Source of the DNA: Capitulum mitella | Taxonomy: Eukaryota > Arthropoda > Thecostraca > Pollicipedomorpha > Pollicipedidae | DNA: 64,000 nt | Direction: 5' to 3' | NCBI GenBank assembly: GCA_030062745.1 | Contig: CP099848.1 | Location: 7,523,501 to 7,587,500 of the forward strand | Shown: piece after piece, positions 12,236 to 25,166 of the stretch | How positions within the stretch are numbered: the stretch's first letter is position 1 | Layout: each line of letters begins with the position of its first letter | Position numbers and translations under genes: made by a program | The notes under the pieces: generated by a model | The model's database searches: none | Seen by the model: only the letters and a program-made list of their open reading frames with translations | Told to the model about the DNA's origin: nothing

Positions 12236-13699
12236 CTAATCTAACGAGTACTAAAGGTCATAATGTAATAATACTGATATCAGACATCCCAACAATTATC
12301 TAATACAATAATATAACGGCATAATAATTCAGCAGTTCCTCCAAGTTCAGTTTGTGGCAACAGAATAGAATTTTCCTATACATGACGTCATTAATCACTT
12401 TGAAGAGGCATGCAGGGTCTACACGTCCTTGATGTCAATAACCTTAACCTTGGCGGCACTACATTTTCCGCCGCGGAATAATGTTGTTCTCCGCCAGTCG
12501 ACTGCAGCACGGTATTACTGTGTGGTACGTTATCGTTACGATTTTGTTGTTATTGTTTAGAAAATCAAGTAGTGGAAAGTACGGTTAGAAACAGGATGAT
12601 ACATTCTTTACATTGGTGGCAATTATACAAAGGGTTGTTTGCGATTTCATCGTGCAGAAACTTACCTTTAGCTGCACTTCTAATTCTGGTCATGTTTGCT
12701 TGTGAAATATATGCTTATGCCAAAATATAACTCTATTTCCTTTGGAAACCATGCTGGTAATATCACCAATTCTTTCTTTCACAGGAAAGTTTATGTGCTC
12801 TTCGGCATCTTATATATTGCAAAAGTGGTCTGTAAAAGATGTCAGTATGACAAATTGCCAGGAATTATAAATTGCATAATGCACTTTGATTGGTGAGGGT
12901 TTGGTGGTGATTGGTTCTGTAGTCTCAGAGCATGGGATTGCCTGTAACTTGGATATGGCAGCAAAAGAATGTAAGGCAGCTTCTTGTCAACCTCTGACTT
13001 GACCTAGGGTCACAAGGTTCTGGAAGGATGTAAATCTTATTATTCATGTTGACTGGGGAAGGTTTGAATGGAATGAGTCCCGTACACTTGCAGCATGGGA
13101 TTGCTTGTGGTTATTGCTGGTCATTTAGGCCCCCTGTGATGCTATTATTATAGCTGCACTAGTGAAATTGTTGATTGGTTGCCACCTCATAATTGTGCAT
13201 CAGGTTGCATTGATATACAAGAGGGAAACAATTTTAACAAAACAAGCCTTGGAAACTGAAAAAGGCACCTTAAAATTGTAAAAATAATGTGAATTAGAAG
13301 AATACAAATAACATAAAACTGTAATGATAAGCTCTGGGAACATAATTGACATGTTGAGCTCAGAAAGAAGTAGTGAATAAGGGAAACTGAAATAAGTATG
13401 AAATAAGAACTAATAATTTGGAAAGAAATAAACTAAAACATGATGTCATTCAGTAGTGCAAATGTTAACATTTCACTGGCATTGACTGATTTGGAAACCA
13501 ATGATTCAGTAGTTACTTGAGTCTACAAAATCTTTGTTGTGTATCAGCAAGATTTGCCACTGAATAATGTCTTAAAAGTGAAATCACCTGTTCTGATATG
13601 GAGTGAATATGTGTCATATGTGTGATGTATGTGAAATGAAGTGAAATGAAGTCAGATCAATACATGTGATGAAATGCAGAGATGGGAGATGCAGTATTT
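12236..13699. other. Intergenic, CpG-poor
   Basis: No coding sequence recognised. Holds the diverged local repeat at 12893-13115. Confidence 0.45.
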
Positions 13700-16090
13700 A
13701 TTTAGGCATACTTACCAGTTTCTAGAAAGCCAGTGTGCAAAACACAGCAGGCTTTGACAAGATGCCACTGGGACAGAGAACCAGTTCCAGGGAGTTTTTA
13801 AAAATTTTGGGGCAAAGCTATCAAAACTGGAGCAGCACAGCCTGCCTTGGGACTGCCTAGTGTGTTGTGGGACATCAGGTTGGATCAGAATTACACAACA
13901 CCATGATCATCTCCTTAACCCTATTCCTGGAGGGCTAGACAGTATGGCCGATTCCCAACAGGGGGGCCGATTTGGCCCCCTGAAATCTTGAAACAACACA
14001 TCTGAGTTCATCACACCAAACGGCAATCCGTTTGCCATGATGTAAACTATGTTTTTGTAAAAAAGGACATTCTCAAAATTTTGGAAGAGGTGGATACAGG
14101 GGTCAAAAAGGTCAGTTGGGGATATTTTTGGACTTCTTATAACTCTGTTGTTTATGGGCCAGTTTTGATGAAATTGGTATGAATGGAGAGATTATACATG
14201 GGACATCTACCTTTGATCCATGCATTTGAAATTTTGAGAAATTTCATAGCCATCCACAGGGATTCAAAAGTAGGAGCATTAGGAATTATTAGGAAGTTAA
14301 AAGCTCTTTTGTGGCTTTTGCTAGTCATGTTATGCTGAACAATTACAAATCGTATTACAATGTTTGTATAATGTTGGCACAGGCAGTGCCAGGGACATGG
14401 AAAAGGGGGACTGTCATGGTCACATGTTCTTCGGACCAAGTTATGACCTTTGACTTAAATGATCTCCAGTGATCTTAGAGACACTTGGAATGACCTCGTG
14501 TGATGTGACCTCGTGTCCCAACTATTATCTGTAAATGTTTCCAGTCATTTGAGTTTACTCTATTTTTGAAATTCCATTTTACAGCTGTTGTGATGTAGGG
14601 TGCGGGCACTGACAGTTTAGGTCATAGCTCTGTGATCCGACCTGATATGAAGCTGAAATTGGTATGCAAGTAGGGGACATCCTACATTATATCAGGATTT
14701 GGCATTTGAAAAAATAGTGCTCATCTTTTCATCATTAAACCAAATTTTGACTTTTGACCTTGACCTAACCTTGTGAAGTGACCTCAGATGAACAAAATTA
14801 TGTTTGTGTGTTGCACAACTATTTACCTGTAAATCCACATAGAGTTTTATGTTGTGTCTTAAAAACACTATTTTTGGCAGCCATTTTTCTTTTACCCTGA
14901 ACTGGACCAAAAATGGCCTGGGGTGCTTCCCAAAAACGTTGCCTGGCTCCGCCCCTGAGCAAAAAAGAATTATGAAATTTTGTCACAGTACATAGAAAGA
15001 ATAGCTAGGAAAAAGTCACCAAGTTTCGTGAGGCTGCGTCAAAAAAACCCTAGAACTGGCAACCAAAGAACCTGAGCAAGGGCGAATTCAGCCTCTCTCT
15101 GCCGGGAATAGGGTTAAGGAAACATTGTTCAGCAAGCAACAATACCATGCTGCCTTTGCCTAGTGTGCCAGATGTGCCTCATTTATGTCACAGGAAATTT
15201 GGAAAAACTTTGTTAAGGTTCCTGTTGATTACAAAATAAAATCGCCTAAAGCTGGTGAACAAAAAATTCGTTTTAATGCTAGATTGGTTTCATACATACT
15301 GCCCCAAACAGAATGGGGCAGAAATGCAACTTCCCAAAGTATCTCATTGAGGACTGTGACATGTTGTGCAGACTGAGCAGTAGGCGTGGTAATCTGTTCC
15401 CAGTTGGCATAATAAGAAAGAAGCAGTTTGCCACAGCCATAATTGCACTGATGAAGGCGTAAGAATTGATCCTTTAGTCGATTTACTTAAGCTAGGGTTA
15501 GTTTAGGGTAAGTTATGTTGGAAATGTTTGTGATGTATATTGATGTAAGTTGCAATAAAATTAATTGCAAGTTGGGGACCTGTCCGTACATTTCCTGGCT
15601 TATGCCTACTCAAACTCACAGTCACAGCATAATGGTGTCCAGGTGCATACAAGCATGGTCAAATGACTGGTCTGCAAAACATGCCAACAAAACATGAGAT
15701 CTTGTTGGGGCAGGACACCAGTTTTGGGGCAACTTTCAGAAATCTTTGGGCAAAACTACTGAAATTGTTGCAGCATAGCACACATTGAGGCAGGCCAGTA
15801 TGTTTTGGAGCTGCAAATTGAATCAGGGTCCATGCAGTCATGGTCTTCCTAAAGGAATGTTGAGGACAGAGTAGCAAGTTAGTTTGTGCAATTGCATCAC
15901 ATGTCTCATTTTTATGATGAGAAACTTTGACAAAAAGTTACAAGCATTTTGGAGGTCCGAAAATAAAGTGATCTTAATCTGGCAAGAAGCCATATTTTTG
16001 GGGTATGTTAGGACAACAGGCTGCCTCATTTGGAGTAGAACTGAAGTTATCCCAGGTATCTCATTAGCCCCTGTGATGTAGTTTGCAGAT
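13700..16090 (+). repeat. Segmental duplication; first copy split by a transposon
   Basis: 13735-13914 plus 15118-15380 aligns by eye with 15700-16090. Shared phrases in order: CCAGTT..GGGG, TTTTGGGGCAA, CAAAACTN, GCAGCANAGC, CCTGCCTTGGG or GAGGCAGGCC, TCAGGNT, CATGNTCNTC at the insertion point, GGAANNTTG, CACATG or CAGATGTGCCTCATTT, GAAATTTGGAAAAA or GAAACTTTGACAAAAA, then TATCTCATT near the end. The second copy lacks the 1.2 kb element and so shows the empty site. Confidence 0.6.
13915..15117 (-). mobile_element. TTAA element (piggyBac-like non-autonomous), copy A
   Basis: Bounded by TTAA at 13915-13918 and 15114-15117, with inverted ends TTAACCCTATTCC and GGGAATAGGGTTAA. It is inverted relative to copies at 39291, 51680 and 59339 and the same way round as the copy at 48278. 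No transposase frame. It has fewer CpG than the other copies, in keeping with its CpG-poor surroundings. It carries TGACCTTTGACTT at 14444-14456 and TGACCTTGA at 14755-14763. Confidence 0.88.
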
Positions 16091-19000
16091 TGGTTTAGCA
16101 ACATACTGTTCTACATTTTTGTTTATTGTGATTTGTGTAGGCAGCAAATAACATGCCATGAAAAGGAAAACATTGGTCATATATTGCAGGTATGTTTGTA
16201 TAAATATGTCGTCATTGTTACTTGAAAGTAATAGAACTCATGTTCTGTATATTGTAGTTACGTTTGTTTAAAGATATTATCATCTCCACTCAGTAGATAA
16301 CAGGGCTGGAGTTTCATGAAAATGATTGAGGGGCTCAGGTGGATCCAGAAACTGGGCTTGAATCGACCATGGGAGCAAAACTTACACATGTTTCCTGTTT
16401 GTTTGTTCTTTTTTCTCAACGATTTTGCAGCTTTGGTTAATGATGACGTTGCCATTACCTAAGGTTACTATTTAAAACTTAGATGTTGATGTTTTGTGAA
16501 CGTTGTCCTTTTGCACCTTTTTATTAGCAGTTCTGAAGGGAATACTTGCCTGTTTGTTCCTACTGTTGCTGCCAAATGCCGGCAAAACCATAAACTTTCA
16601 ACCATGTGCAGAAGACCACCACAGGATTGATCCAGGACCAGGATCCTGCACTTCTCCGAATTCCGGAAGCATACAGCCCATGATGGTCTCGTGTTCAGTT
16701 GGTAGCATTTTTCGGCAAACGGTCTGTACCAGTTAACACCACTGATATGGCCCAAACTAGTTTTTTTCACATCTTGGGCCGATAAATTAGACACTTGCAG
16801 GCAGTAACTGCCATTCCTTGCCTATCCACAGAGATGGCATCAGCAGAGCATAATCAGAGAAGTAGGTGATATGTGTGGATGTAGATAGCATGTGCAATTA
16901 CACAGGTAACATGTGTTGCTGCCACGATGATTTCCTACTATGAGTTCCTTTGGTAAATTTGTAGCTTTTCTGCCAAATGAAAGTCACGTGTTTTCCGACA
17001 CTGTGGAAATCGATGCTATGCTAAAGGACGTATTTTCATCCGTGACATGTCTCATATGTAGTGTTTGTGTCACACTGCATTCTGCACTCATGGAATGAGG
17101 GGCAGGGTGGGACGGTGTGCAATAACGTAAGAGGAAATACTACAGTGATATCAGTATTCAGTAGAGTGCAGCATTACCGCCCCTGGGGAAATTTCCCTAG
17201 ATCCTGGGAAGGAGAGCAAAATCTTGCGACCTTGGGATTTGGATTCATATCTTGGAAATTTTTTGGCAGCTTTGGTTAATGATGCTCTTTATGGGTTTTC
17301 CAACAAATTAGTTGATGCTTGACGATTTTAATAGCCACCCTAAGCTCACATCTTCATCAGTATTGTCAGAGTTGAAGCCATATTGTGCCACAGGGAAAAG
17401 GGGGGTCCCATCCAGGGGCTCGGCATGTATAACTGAAACTGATTCGTCATTACCGGTGTAATTCTGGGGAGGGTTTGGCAGGGTTTTGTTGCTGTTTACG
17501 ACGTTGTTTACGATGGGAAAATCATTCTAGTACATGCTCGCGTGGCATGAAGCAGACGTAATTTGGTTTATTGTTGCCACTATGCGTCGATATAACTTGA
17601 GGCTCAGGCCGGTAAGTGTTACATGTACATTTAATTTGCTGCATTTAGATCACGGTCACTAATGTCTGTGTGTCAGACAACTATTTTTCAGGTCAGAAAA
17701 TTATAACTTCATCAGCTTATTTTTTAAAGTCTGGTGTATTTTCTTTTGCATCCGAAAAATCCACTAGAGCCGGGGCAACTTACCAGGCGCACTGGAAGGT
17801 GGGGGGAATCTACTCCTCCTTTGGGAAAACGAAGATACCTGCAGGTCTGGCTTTTTGCCGAACTTCCAGTAATGGAATTGCGCGTTGTTAAGAAAAAATG
17901 AAACCAGTCGAGAAATCTTGAAGTTATTGATGTGAGTTAAAAGTACCGGGTGAAATGTCGCGTTCAGATCGACAGTGAGGCATATTGAGAATAGTTCCAT
18001 GTGCTGCATTTTATGTTGATAGTGATGGCTGCCCATCTTATATATAATGGTATGCATGTAAATACAGGTCCTGTTGAGGTCATTTAGGTCAATCTAGATC
18101 GTGGTCATGCTAGGTCACCGAGTCAAATCAAGCCCGACCTTTCGGTTGTCACTGTGACTAAGTACTCATTTATAGATAACTTGTTTGTAGGATTGGTATG
18201 TAAATATAACGGCAACGCATTGCTGTTGTTACGAAATAAGTAACAAACGTGATTTGTTGTACACGTTCCTGAGACAACAGTGACGGTATCTAACGACCGA
18301 AGAACAGCTTGACGTCGCATTCCAACCAACTCCATCGCGACTTTTGTTAGCTTGCATTTGGTCAAACCGCATTGAAATGATGATGAAATAAAGCTATTAC
18401 TATACGATTCATCGAGAAATCATTGCAATGAGTCGCTCCCATGAAAAATGTCATATGACTATTTCCTTACATGCGTGGCCTTAGGTCAACCACTTCTGTC
18501 CCTTGGTTTCTTTTGTGGTCAATTGTATATGTGACGTCTGTAATGCATGTTTATGGTATGTCCCCCTTGAAACATGGACGTTAGTCAGAGAAACGGCCAT
18601 AGACGGTAAAAGTTATAAATTTAAATACATTTGACCTAATTTGACCCCAACGAAAATGGACCTAGGGTAACCGGATTTACACGCAAAGTTCCGGTAAATG
18701 TTGTAAAAAAGTTTCTAGCATTTATATTTGGCGAGATCGTGGAGGGAGGGGTGACGCTCCACCTCCCCTCCCCTCTTCCAGTGCAAGTGGTTTTCGGACA
18801 CCATTCCATTCAGATACCATTGGACACTGTCAACATACACATGTTAACACTTTCAGCAGAAGCGATTTTACAAATGCGCTTATCTTATGTCAATAAAAGT
18901 TGCTTGTTGACCTGACCCACATTAAAAAAAGTCGTTCCGCATTCTCACATGGACTATGTTCATTGGACACTGCATGCCTTCGTTTTGATGCAAAATGTAT

Positions 19001-19254
19001 CATGTTTGTGAATCTTATAATAGTTTCGTATGTCAACGAATTAACGACGTGTCATAACGTCGTGTTGTCATAACGTAATTGCCATAACGGCGTGTTGCTC
19101 CCATGCAAGCATTCATGCTAGCAAGGAAGTATTCAGAAGTCAGAATTGGATCCGATTGTAGAACGACTCCGCGTTTATACCTCCGGGCGAAAATAAATAA
19201 AGCTGCACCCATTCGCCCTATCTACCGTCATGTTTGAGCTTTAGATCATCGTTG
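16091..19254. other. Intergenic, no gene recognised
   Basis: AT-rich. Several short open frames lack family resemblance and codon bias. A run of AGGTCA-like half sites lies at 18071-18120. Confidence 0.45.
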
Positions 19255-19420
19255 AAAAGTGTGTATCGACTGCTCCCTCTCCCGTTTTTTTTTCTGCTGG
19301 CGGCGCGTTTGCCGCGCTGTCCCCCGGTACCTCAGAGTTACGGCGAGCGGACGACCGAGAGTCGGCGCCCGACCGCTGACCGCCGGACGGTGTGGAAACT
19401 CCAGACGGAGCCCGAGATTT
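19255..19420 (+). promoter_or_regulatory. GC-rich patch, possible URI1 promoter or first exon
   Basis: A pyrimidine run (CTCCCTCTCCCGTTTTTTTTT) leads into a CpG-dense stretch with TTTGCCGC at 19308-19315, which fits the E2F core TTTSSCGC. It is the only GC-rich patch upstream of URI1. The URI1 start codon sits 7-10 nt after a good acceptor-like ...CCTTGTTCCAG, so a 5-prime non-coding exon further up is plausible. The link is inference. Confidence 0.28.
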
Positions 19421-21163
19421 CAAATAAGGCATATGCAGCCCTTGCAAATCTAACTTTGAGGACCAAATCTTGAGGCCCTTTGTAAGACAGTGTGATGCAT
19501 TGGGAAGGCATTTACGCTACAGAAGAAAAGATAACGGTGGAGACCCCCTGGACTTCGAGATCCCCAAAATCACGGATGGAGAATGCTGTCGGACGGGTGT
19601 GACCTCCGCCAAATCAGCTTCAAACGCTGGTGTGGCATGCCACATTAACTTTTAGCAGTGAGTGTTTCCAAAACTGGGTGTGGCATGGAATCATCCATTC
19701 CCAAAATTTTACTTTTAGCAGAATTATGAAGTACGGTATTAAAAATAAATTACACAGCAGAGACATACAGATTATGGAATAGTGTCGTCATAGAGCACTG
19801 AAGTCCAGTGCCTTTCAGGATGTTTCTGTCCCAAAAGACCAATGAGGCCTCGAAATAGCAAGGCACCTTTCAAGCTAACCTTCGCGGGCATAGGTACCTA
19901 CGTATCACCTCTCTCAGCTAAAAACAATGGTTGAAATGTACAGTACTGTCGAAAACAATCCACCTCAGTCATCTTCCAACCAAATTTTAGTTTCAGTAGT
20001 ACCCACATGCTAAATACCATGCCATCTTTCAGCGAATAATAAGTGAAGTCATCTTACTTCCCACAAAAGTATTTCCACCATGGGAGTTGGCCTACAACAT
20101 ATGGTATGCATACATATGTATGTATAAGAGATAGGAAACTCCAAAGGGATAGGGAACTCCATCCCTGACAGATAATCTGCCTTGTAAGGCCATCAGTTTT
20201 CCCAGTGAGCATAACCTAATGGTGAATACAAGTCATCATTGCAATCTGTTGCTTCCTTTGGAGGTCTTGTATGCTCCTGTTTGGGTCCATTGGTTGTGTC
20301 AGTGCTGAAAGTTCCCTTTAGCCTCTCATTTATGTATCCGTTTTGTTTTGCATTTGAAAACAAGGGACAATTGACTAGTGGTTTACATCCATCCAGGACA
20401 CTGTTATTACTATTGTCGTGTATAAAATGATAATAATAAAGAGCAAGTTATACACAGCTGCAGATGTAAACTATATGCAATTTTTTTTTCAATTTAGCCT
20501 GAACACTTGAAGTGGATGGCATTGGAATTGGCACCCATGCTAAGCCAAGCTTGTGGGGGTCTGACCTTGCCTCTCAAATGCTCCCAAATATGGAGTAGTT
20601 TTACTCCAGGCACCAAGCCAGATGGCTTTGGAAGAACTTGATCATTTTCTGCAACTCCTATGGTCTGTATGGTTTGTGATTTGCACACATATTGAAGGGA
20701 GGGCGTTGGGCGCTGGTATGCGTCAAAACACAAAAGTATGTCACTCATGAAATGCGACTGTTGTGAAACCATGTGACATGAATTGTGGCCGTGGATTTGC
20801 TGTCGTGGTTTTCTTTAGTTTTCTAAGCTTTGTTCGGCAAAGTCGCCGGTGGGAGGAAATACTGGGGAGTAAATCCAGAAGAAAATCCAGGGAACTCCCC
20901 CAGAGACCTTAACCCCTGGGATCTTTTATGCGGAAATTTTGACTGCATTTATACATTCATCTTGGCATACCCCTCTAAGTCACTTCGCCAACCTTTCGAG
21001 CACTTTTACAGTCCTGCTTCCTGGGTTGGGATCCTGTTGACACCCCAATTTTGAAATGCTTTTCCCATTTACCATGATTATATGATGTGGTAAAACTGCA
21101 TGACCGGTCCATTGTGCATGGTAAGCAGCACATAAACCTTATCCTTGTTCCAGCGAGGCGAAA
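19421..21163. other. Intergenic or URI1 5-prime intron
   Basis: No coding sequence recognised. If URI1 has a first exon near 19.3 kb, this is its first intron; otherwise it is intergenic. Confidence 0.4.
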
Positions 21164-24100
21164 ATGGCAGAGACGAGTGATTCCATGGCGCCGGATCTCC
21201 CGGGACTTGACCGGCTGATGTCCGAGCAGGATAAGGTAATCAGTCGGCCTGTTTTTATGTCCGCATCATCAGGCTTCTCCATCACATCCCGTGCTCGATT
21301 GGTGCGTTCGTCGCCCTGTTGCCTGCACTGTCTGTCTCAACCCCAGAGTTCACGTGGTGAAATGGTGCTTGGATACATGAGTATAATTGTTGTTGTGGAG
21401 TACAGAATTTGGCTAAGAGTAGTACTGGTTGAAGTCGGGGTTCTTGGTGTAAGTCAGTTATGACATCATACGTCCTTGTTACCGAGTGTAGTCAGTCATT
21501 GGTTTGCAGAGTTAGAAATTTGTTTTTGATCGAAGCACAGTGGCAAACTTTTGGAGTATAAAATATTCTTGGAGCACATATCTTTGGCGTGTTCTTCAAC
21601 ACCCAAAAACAACACGTTTTCCAGCCCTGCCCCAGACGGTCGGTGTGTCCGCACGTCCTGGCTCGAGTCGTCGTCCTGCCCGTGGTTCCTGACCCCGTGC
21701 CGTCCGTCTGCAGAAGCTGCAGTCCTGTGAGGAGGGCCTGGAGCGGTGGCGGCGCTTCTCAGACGACTACCGGGCGCTCCGGCAGCGGCTCACCTCGCTC
21801 CCGGAACAGATCAGCCACCGCGTCATGGTGCCGCTGGGGCCGCTGGCCTTCGCGCCCGGCCGGCTCGTGCACACCAACGAGCTGCTCGTGCTGCTCGGAG
21901 ACAACTGGTTCTGCAAGACGAGCGCGCACGCCGCCTGCGGCATAGTGGACCGGCGGCTTCAGCGTGAGTCGGGCGCGCCGGCGCCGGCCCTGGAGGAGGC
22001 GATCGAGGGTCCAGGAGGCGGGCTGTGTAGGATTGATAGGGTCCGCCCGGAGGGGAATTGTGCGACTTTGGTGTCTGAGGACCATGGTATCTTAGATGGA
22101 TTTTTTGGAAGGTTCTGGTGATTAGATCTGGCAAGCTCGAGTGCTGTGTCACTGTGTCGATCTGCAAACCTACCGTTTGTAATCTTAGAGCGGCAAGCAT
22201 CCTGTTCCTGGTTGGTGCTGCTTTTATGTTTTTGTGTTCATGTGGTATGATCAGGCATAGGAGATGCTCCTAGTTTGGTTCGGTGTCACTTCCATTGAGG
22301 TTGGGTTTTTCACCTTCGCAGCAGTGATGTTGCCTGCGCACCAACTGCGACACGTCATGCCATCTATAAACGCGTCGGCCATCTGTATCTGCCACTGGCC
22401 GTGACCCCCTTTCGTCAGTAGCCTCAGCCCGATCTGCTCCGGTCCGTGACGAGCGGCTGCCCGGCCGGCAGAGTGCGACAAGATGGTGTCCGAGCTGGAG
22501 AAGGAGCGGGAACTGTTCGCCAGATGGCGCGAGCAGGCGGCCGCCGTACAGCAGGAGGCCGGCGGCGACGACATTCGCGAGATCGCCGAGCCACTGGACG
22601 AGGGGGCCGAGCTCAAGTGGCGCGGTATGTGGCCGACCGTCGGCTAGGGGAGGCGGGCTGGCGTCGTTTGGCCGGTGTTTTCCGATTGTCTGTTTTCCGA
22701 CTGTTTTCCGACCTCGAGGGGCGAGGTTTATTAGCGGAGTGGTCGAAGTGTTAGCGTTCTTGTCGGGGTGAGAAGGCCTGGGTTCGAATCCGGCTTGCCA
22801 GTGAGTTTTGGCCTTCTGCGACGTATGGCCTGCGAGGTGGAGATGGCACATCGCAGTCGCACCGAATCCTCGCTCAAACCTGGCGCCCGAGGATTGTGCA
22901 TTCCGTGGTCGTCGTACATCAGTGTGTGCTCCGCAGGGAGATCTAAGGACGGATGGCACAGGCTCCGTTGTCAGACGGTACTCCGTTGTGATGGCAGACC
23001 GGTGGATGCATCTGGTCGTGGGGCCTCCATTGGCTCGTCCCGTCTGATTAGAATAGGCGCAGAATAAATATTTGAGGGGCTGCTGGTAACATCCTGTTGT
23101 GTCCCATGCTCGTTTGTCCAGAGGGACAGCCACTGGAACCTTGTCCCGCAACACCCGGTTGCGCTCTACGCTGTCACGGGAGGGGAGGACCTGCACCTGT
23201 CCTGCAACGCCCTGCCGTGTCTGCCGCTGTATCCGAGAGGGCGCCGTGCCGAGCAGGTTACCGGTACCGCCCCCCTGACGGCCGGTGTTCGCCGGCAGAG
23301 GAGCACCGGCGGCGCGTGGCCGAGCACAAGCGTCAGGAGGCGGCCCTGCGGCGGCAGGCGGCCGACCAGACGGACGTCATGGCCCGTCTGGACGCCCTCG
23401 AGAAGCTGGAGGAGCTGCGGGACGAGCTTGACAGGTGACCGCCTGGTGGTCGGGACTGTTTCGTTGGCTTGAGTTCGTCCAGCTGGTTAGATTGGCTGTA
23501 TGTGCCATTTTTGATGCCGCGTCATGACGCGTCCGTGTCTGCTGGCGGCTCAGAATCATGAATACTTCATACCGACTTATGCACTGGAAAACAAAGGGCG
23601 CATTGTTCAGCCGTTTGGCACGTTTGACGTATTACTCTTCGGTATCGAACGTAGTTGGTGCTTAGCTGTAGTCGGTGGCACCGACTGTGATTGGCCCTTG
23701 CGCGGGCTCGGTCCACGTTTTCCACCAGCGCCGCGCCGGCAGGCTGTCCGAAGACGCGGACTCGGACGCAGACGGGACGGCGGCAGCGGCGGACGGCTCG
23801 GACGGCTCCGACGACGGCTCCGATGACGGCTCCGACGACGGCTCGGTCATCATCCGGCCGAGTCCGGAGCCGGCCGAGGAGGACGCGCTCGACAGCGACG
23901 ACAGCAGCGAGCCGGACGCGCCGCCGGCGGCCGGCCGCAAGCGCGTCTCGTTCTCGGGCGCGCCCGGCCACGCCACCGTGCATCGGTACGACGCGGACGC
24001 GCCGGCCGACGCGGGCAGCGGCGGCGCGCCGGCCGCCGCGCCGGCCGCCGCGCCGGCCGAGCCCGTCTCCATCCTGAAGCCTCCGAGCGCCGGCGAGTCG

Positions 24101-24576
24101 GCCGACGACGGCGCCGACCGCGTCCGCTGGCTGGTCGGCGGCGAGAGCGTGCCGATCCAGCCGGCGGACGACGAGGAGCCGCTGCCGCCCGAGCGGCCGC
24201 CGCCGCAGCGGCCCGACCTCTCAGAGGTGAGAGCGGGCTGCTGGTCCGTCTGACCAAGAGGCGAGGTTTGACTGGCGTGGGTTTGGTGGCTGCGGGACGT
24301 CCGCTGCTGCAGTGTGCTGCGCTGTGGCAGGGTGCCGGTCGGGATTCTCGGCGTTCTCCTGGAGTTCTTGCGCATGGGTGAAGCTCATTAAAAACGCCAT
24401 TCTCAGTCATGCAAAGCGGGTGATTAAGTCGTCTTACGGTGTGTGCGATTTTGCAGGTGTTCACCTACAAGATCCAGGAACGGGACGCGACGGCCGTGGC
24501 CCCCCCGCCCGTGCCCGCCTCAGAGGCGCCGCGGCGGCCCGTCTCCCGCTTCCGCGCCTCGCGAAACCGGGTGTGA
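21164..24576 (+). CDS. URI1: Unconventional prefoldin RPB5 interactor (URI), 6 exons, 404 aa
   Basis: Exons: 21164-21235, 21714-21963, 22472-22624, 23299-23434, 23743-24226, 24457-24576; all have GT/AG borders and join in phase. Residues 1-160 are an alpha-type prefoldin domain: a first helix (about 15-58), then MVPLGPLAFAPGRLVHTNE (62-80) and LLVLLGDNWF (81-90), the signature of URI, then a second helix ending GGDDIREI. Residues 184-204 (DVMARLDALEKLEELRDELD) match the conserved segment after the RPB5-binding part. Residues 205-238 are acidic with GSDD repeats, followed by KRVSF, SILKPP (313-318) and a basic SRFRASRNRV end, the family's usual tail. URI joins the R2TP/prefoldin-like complex and binds RPB5, acting in polymerase assembly and TOR-linked signalling. 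It is shorter than human URI (about 535 aa), mostly in the acidic linker. The start lies in AAAATGG and 5-prime UTR splicing is possible. Exons are far more GC-rich than flanks. Confidence 0.93.
22725..23075 (+). mobile_element. tRNA-headed SINE-like insert in URI1 intron 3
   Basis: Lies wholly inside intron 3 (22625-23298). An A-box-like TAGCGGAGTGG (22732-22742) and a perfect B box GGTTCGAATCC (22781-22791) form a Pol III type-2 promoter. About 280 bp of unrelated body follow and end near AATAAATATTTGAGGGG (AATAAA at about 23064). Acceptor-stem pairing is not convincing at normal tRNA spacing, so it is not a functional tRNA. No second full copy seen in the window. Family unknown. Confidence 0.55.
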
Positions 24577-25160
24577 CGTCACGGTCCTGAGCGGTCGCCC
24601 CGTCTAGTCGTCGGCGCGAACTCGGCCGCCTGGTGGGGCCGCTGTGGGCCGACGCAGGCCGCCACTGGTCGGCGGCCCGGACCGCTGCCGCGGTTGGTCG
24701 GCGTTCCGGTTCCGAGGCCCGGTATGGGCTGCCGTTGGCGTCCTGTGGCGGCCTCGCGCCGCGTCGCCAGGGATCTGACGTTCTGTTGAACGCCGCTGCC
24801 AGGTTTGGTGCGCTGTGAACGGTGGCGTGTGCGTTTTTGCCAGTGTTTTGTACTCGTTTTTTTTTAGTGTGCGCGCTACCGGGCGAAGGCGATGCTTGCG
24901 CGAGTCTTGTACGTGGGACCTGCATCATACTCGCGTGCGTGGGCGTTTTGGTGTTCGCGTCATTTCCATTTGCCATTGCGGAAGTACCCGTGCGAACTCG
25001 GAGAAAACCCCTGGTGTTTTTACCACTTGGTGCAAACGATTGCTGTGCTTGCAAGGCTTTCGTTTCTTTGGACTCATGAAGGCATTACTGCAATACATAA
25101 AGAATGCTGTCGTAAGGTTGCCGTTCGTGCCGAATAGCGAGTTTCCGTACACAACGAATA

Positions 25161-25166
25161 TTTATT
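25161..25166 (-). terminator. Possible cyclin E poly(A) signal (AATAAA, minus)
   Basis: TTTATT on the plus strand is the first AATAAA on the minus strand after the cyclin E stop that I found, giving a 3-prime UTR of about 1.27 kb. If used, it would overlap the URI1 3-prime UTR. Transcript evidence is lacking. Confidence 0.3.

Noticed and set aside
22720..22799. A functional tRNA gene in URI1 intron 3
   Set aside because: A- and B-box-like motifs are present, but the only acceptor-stem pairing (GGCGAGG with CTTGCC) is at the wrong distance from the A box, so a SINE head is more likely.
22270..23196. A 308-codon open frame on the minus strand
   Set aside because: It runs antisense to URI1 exon 3, the SINE-like insert and intron sequence. 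It has no family resemblance and is explained by GC-rich complementary sequence.
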